A stretch of DNA of 64,000 bases, taken from contig JAYTVC010000083.1 of assembly GCA_043744215.1 (NCBI GenBank), forward strand, positions 68,914 through 132,913, written 5' to 3'. This document shows positions 60,445-64,000 of this stretch, piece by piece (position 1 is the stretch's first letter; every line of letters starts with the position of its first letter). The translations under genes were made by a program, and so were the position numbers. Under the pieces are notes generated by a model. The model made no database searches. It was given only the letters and a program-made list of their open reading frames with translations, and was not told the origin of the DNA. This DNA is from JBEEJL01 sp043744215. Lineage in GTDB: Bacteria; Pseudomonadota; Gammaproteobacteria; Burkholderiales; JBEEJL01.

Positions 60445-60474
60445 AATAGGCCCTTCGTGGGCCTATTTTTATTT
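60445..60474 (+). terminator. Rho-independent terminator after fpr
   Basis: Nine-base stem AATAGGCCC-TTCGT-GGGCCTATT followed by TTTATTTC. Confidence 0.88.
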
Positions 60475-60515
60475 CAGGTACAATCCGTTCAGCCTGAATT
60501 GCCCTCGGAGTTTTC

Positions 60516-61481
60516 ATGTCGTTACACCCTATTCTATCCAACCTGCGCCTGCCGGTTATCGGTTCGCCGTTATTCATCGCCAGCAATCCGGCGCTGGTTA
60601 TCGCCCAATGCAAGGCCGGCATTGCCGGCTCGTTCCCCGCGCTGAACGCGCGACCCGAAGCGCAGTTGGACGAATGGCTGATTCAAATTAAAGAAGAATT
60701 GGCGACGCACAAAAAAAATAATCCCGATGCGGTCATTGGCCCGATAGCGGTCAATCAAATCGTTCATGCTTCAAACAATCGTCTCGAGCATGATGTGGAA
60801 ATGTGCGTGACACACAAAATTCCCGTCATCATTTCCAGCTTGCGCGCGCCCTCGCCCGACATGCTCAAAGCGATTCACAGTTACGGCGGCATCGTGTTGC
60901 ACGACATTATCAGCATTCGCCATGCGGAAAAATCGTTAGAAGCCGGCGTCGATGGCTTGATTCTTGTCGCCGCCGGCGCGGGCGGCCATGCGGGCACGCT
61001 ATCGCCGTTTGCGCTGGTCGGCGAAGTGCGCAAGTTTTTTGGCGGCACCATTGCGCTATCAGGCTCGATTGCCACGGGCGATGCCATTCTCGCGGCGCAA
61101 GCGATGGGCGCTGACCTCGCTTATATCGGCAGCCGCTGGCTCGCCACGCAAGAGGCCAACACCACAGCGGAATATCGCCAGGCTATCGTCGATAGCAAAG
61201 CAGCCGACGTGGTTTACACGAATTTATTTACCGGCGTGCATGGCAATTATTTGAAAAAGAGCATCGTCAACGCGGGCCTCGACCCTGAAAATTTACCGCA
61301 AGCCGACAAGACCTCGATGAACTTCGCATCGGGTAGCGGCAGCAAAGCCAAAGCCTGGCGCGACATCTGGGGTGCGGGCCAAGGTGTCGGTTTGATGGAC
61401 GATTTGCCGACGGTGGCCGAATGCGTGGCGCGATTGGAAAACGAATATCATGCTGCGAGAAAACGCCTGAGCCTGCCCTAA
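60516..61481 (+). CDS. Nitronate monooxygenase (NMO-like)
   Basis: A 321-residue TIM-barrel flavoprotein: IGSPLFIASNPALVIAQCKAG start, GPIAVNQIVHASNNR, VAAGAGGHAGTLSPFALVGE (the FMN/phosphate segment), and GADLAYIGSRWLATQEA, the NMO/2-nitropropane dioxygenase signature. It oxidises nitronates such as propionate 3-nitronate to ketoacid and nitrite/nitrate. GGAG lies about seven bases before the ATG. It may help detoxify nitro compounds in a nitrite-handling cell. Confidence 0.93.
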   Translation: MSLHPILSNLRLPVIGSPLFIASNPALVIAQCKAGIAGSFPALNARPEAQLDEWLIQIKEELATHKKNNPDAVIGPIAVNQIVHASNNRLEHDVEMCVTHKIPVIISSLRAPSPDMLKAIHSYGGIVLHDIISIRHAEKSLEAGVDGLILVAAGAGGHAGTLSPFALVGEVRKFFGGTIALSGSIATGDAILAAQAMGADLAYIGSRWLATQEANTTAEYRQAIVDSKAADVVYTNLFTGVHGNYLKKSIVNAGLDPENLPQADKTSMNFASGSGSKAKAWRDIWGAGQGVGLMDDLPTVAECVARLENEYHAARKRLSLP

Positions 61482-61508
61482 AATATTGTTAATAATCAAA
61501 TACTTACA
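61481..61508 (+). promoter_or_regulatory. Recurrent IHF-like motif before yaeQ
   Basis: AAATATTGTTAATAATC then AAATACTTACA, with the full IHF consensus at 61,494-61,506. It starts at the last base of the preceding gene's stop codon and ends 11 bases before the yaeQ ATG, with no ribosome site in between. Confidence 0.6.
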
Positions 61509-61519
61509 GTATAAACCTC

Positions 61520-62077
61520 ATGGCGCTTAAATCCACGATTTTCAAAGCCGATTTGCAAATTTCCGACATGGATAGGCACTACTACGCCAACCATGCATTG
61601 ACGATTGCGCAACATCCATCCGAGACCAACGAACGCATGATGATGCGCTTACTGGCGTTCGCGCTGCACGCCAATGAAAATCTGGTTTTTGGAAACGGCC
61701 TCTCGACCGACGACGAGCCCGACCTGTGGTTGAAAGATTTAACCGGCTCGATTGATTTGTGGATCGACGTCGGCATGCCCGACGAAAAACTGGTGCGCCG
61801 AGCCTGCGGTCGCGCGAAGCAGGTTTTTATTTATGCCTATGGCGGCCGCATAGCGGACATGTGGTGGGATGGTGTGCGCGCCAAGCTCGACCGCTGCGAC
61901 AATCTCAACGTGCGCGCCCTGCCCCACGCCACCAGTAAAGCGCTCGCCCAACTCGCCAACCGTAATATGCAATTGCAATGCACGATTGAAGACGGGCAAG
62001 TATGGTTTGGCAGCGATGCAGAAACGGTGCCGGTGGATTTTGCGGAAGTGAAACTGGCAACGGCGGCGCACGGTTAA
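61520..62077 (+). CDS. yaeQ: YaeQ-family protein
   Basis: A 185-residue protein with the YaeQ pattern: ALKSTIFKADLQISDMDRHY at the start, HPSETNERMMMRLLAFALHA (a DNA/nuclease-like core), DEPDLWLKDLTGSIDLWIDVG, and a basic Lys/Arg-rich segment. The fold is PD-(D/E)XK-like in this family, with weak evidence for activity. It is probably the last gene of its transcript, converging on the large secreted-protein gene. Confidence 0.92.
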   Translation: MALKSTIFKADLQISDMDRHYYANHALTIAQHPSETNERMMMRLLAFALHANENLVFGNGLSTDDEPDLWLKDLTGSIDLWIDVGMPDEKLVRRACGRAKQVFIYAYGGRIADMWWDGVRAKLDRCDNLNVRALPHATSKALAQLANRNMQLQCTIEDGQVWFGSDAETVPVDFAEVKLATAAHG

Positions 62078-62099
62078 TCGCGCATAGCCTGCGCAACCA

Positions 62100-62110
62100 C
62101 CCGTTAAAAA

Positions 62111-62118
<8 letters not shown>
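62100..62118. terminator. Possible bidirectional terminator hairpin
   Basis: CCCGTTAA-AAA-TTAACGGG, a perfect eight-base-pair stem lying between two convergent genes. Its right arm overlaps the stop codon of the minus-strand gene at 62,111. The tail is only TTTG, so termination strength is uncertain. Confidence 0.4.

Positions 62119-64000
<1,882 letters not shown>

Overview
The window looks like chromosome of a betaproteobacterium (Burkholderiales/Nitrosomonadales grade). This is inferred from the mix of a class I-type PHA synthase and phasin, an AniA-type NirK with a fused cytochrome c, a Cyc2-like cytochrome-porin, a YqjD/YqjE/YqjK-type set, and typical betaproteobacterial housekeeping genes (prfC, rhlE, yaeQ, fpr). 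No rRNA gene, complete tRNA gene, integrase, transposase or CRISPR array was seen.

Left part, 1 to about 42.8 kb: an anaerobiosis/denitrification island. It carries a sensor kinase and LuxR-type regulator, a stand-alone receiver, and an oxygen-sensing FNR with all four cluster cysteines. Twelve perfect TTGAY-N4-RTCAA boxes lie in intergenic DNA from 2.26 to 42.55 kb, and I found none in the remaining 21 kb. Boxes precede norCB, a Cyc2-like outer-membrane cytochrome-porin with a diheme c4-type partner, an Hsp20/CBS/formate-nitrite-channel operon, an FtsH remnant, a copper-handling block ending in a CopB-type ATPase, a hydrolase operon, a yqjDEK-like operon, a bactofilin-like protein, phaC, a phasin, and nirK. 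Two tandem P-type ATPases, two phosphoribosyltransferases, TrxC and a DksA-type regulator lie among them. The gene set resembles the low-oxygen-activated (lxa) locus of Burkholderia cenocepacia, extended with denitrification. The FNR protein probably controls the island, with NirK and NorCB reducing nitrite to N2O, PHA as carbon/redox sink, and metal and stress genes in support.

The island also holds debris: a cytochrome c frameshifted inside its haem motif, an ABC ATPase and a VOC protein truncated tail to tail, a headless alpha/beta hydrolase, an FtsH C-terminal remnant, and a Rossmann-fold stub. It ends at a 3' fragment of tRNA-Asn (42,720-42,782), which suggests an integration boundary.

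Right part, 42.8 to 64 kb: ordinary chromosome with lineage-specific extras. It has a methyltransferase, a lipoprotein metallopeptidase, rpoE with a very short RseA-like partner, rhlE, ychJ, prfC with a duplicated 3' end, an SGNH hydrolase, an FAD monooxygenase, an S4 protein, an OmpA-family porin, an EXORDIUM-like secreted protein, fpr, a nitronate monooxygenase, yaeQ, and a partial secreted protein with a Thr-Pro linker and an N,N-dimethylformamidase-like domain. Here the FNR boxes are replaced by a recurrent AT-rich motif that fits the IHF consensus and lies upstream of many genes. Palindromic repeat elements occur at 48.6, 51.0 and 52.0 kb.
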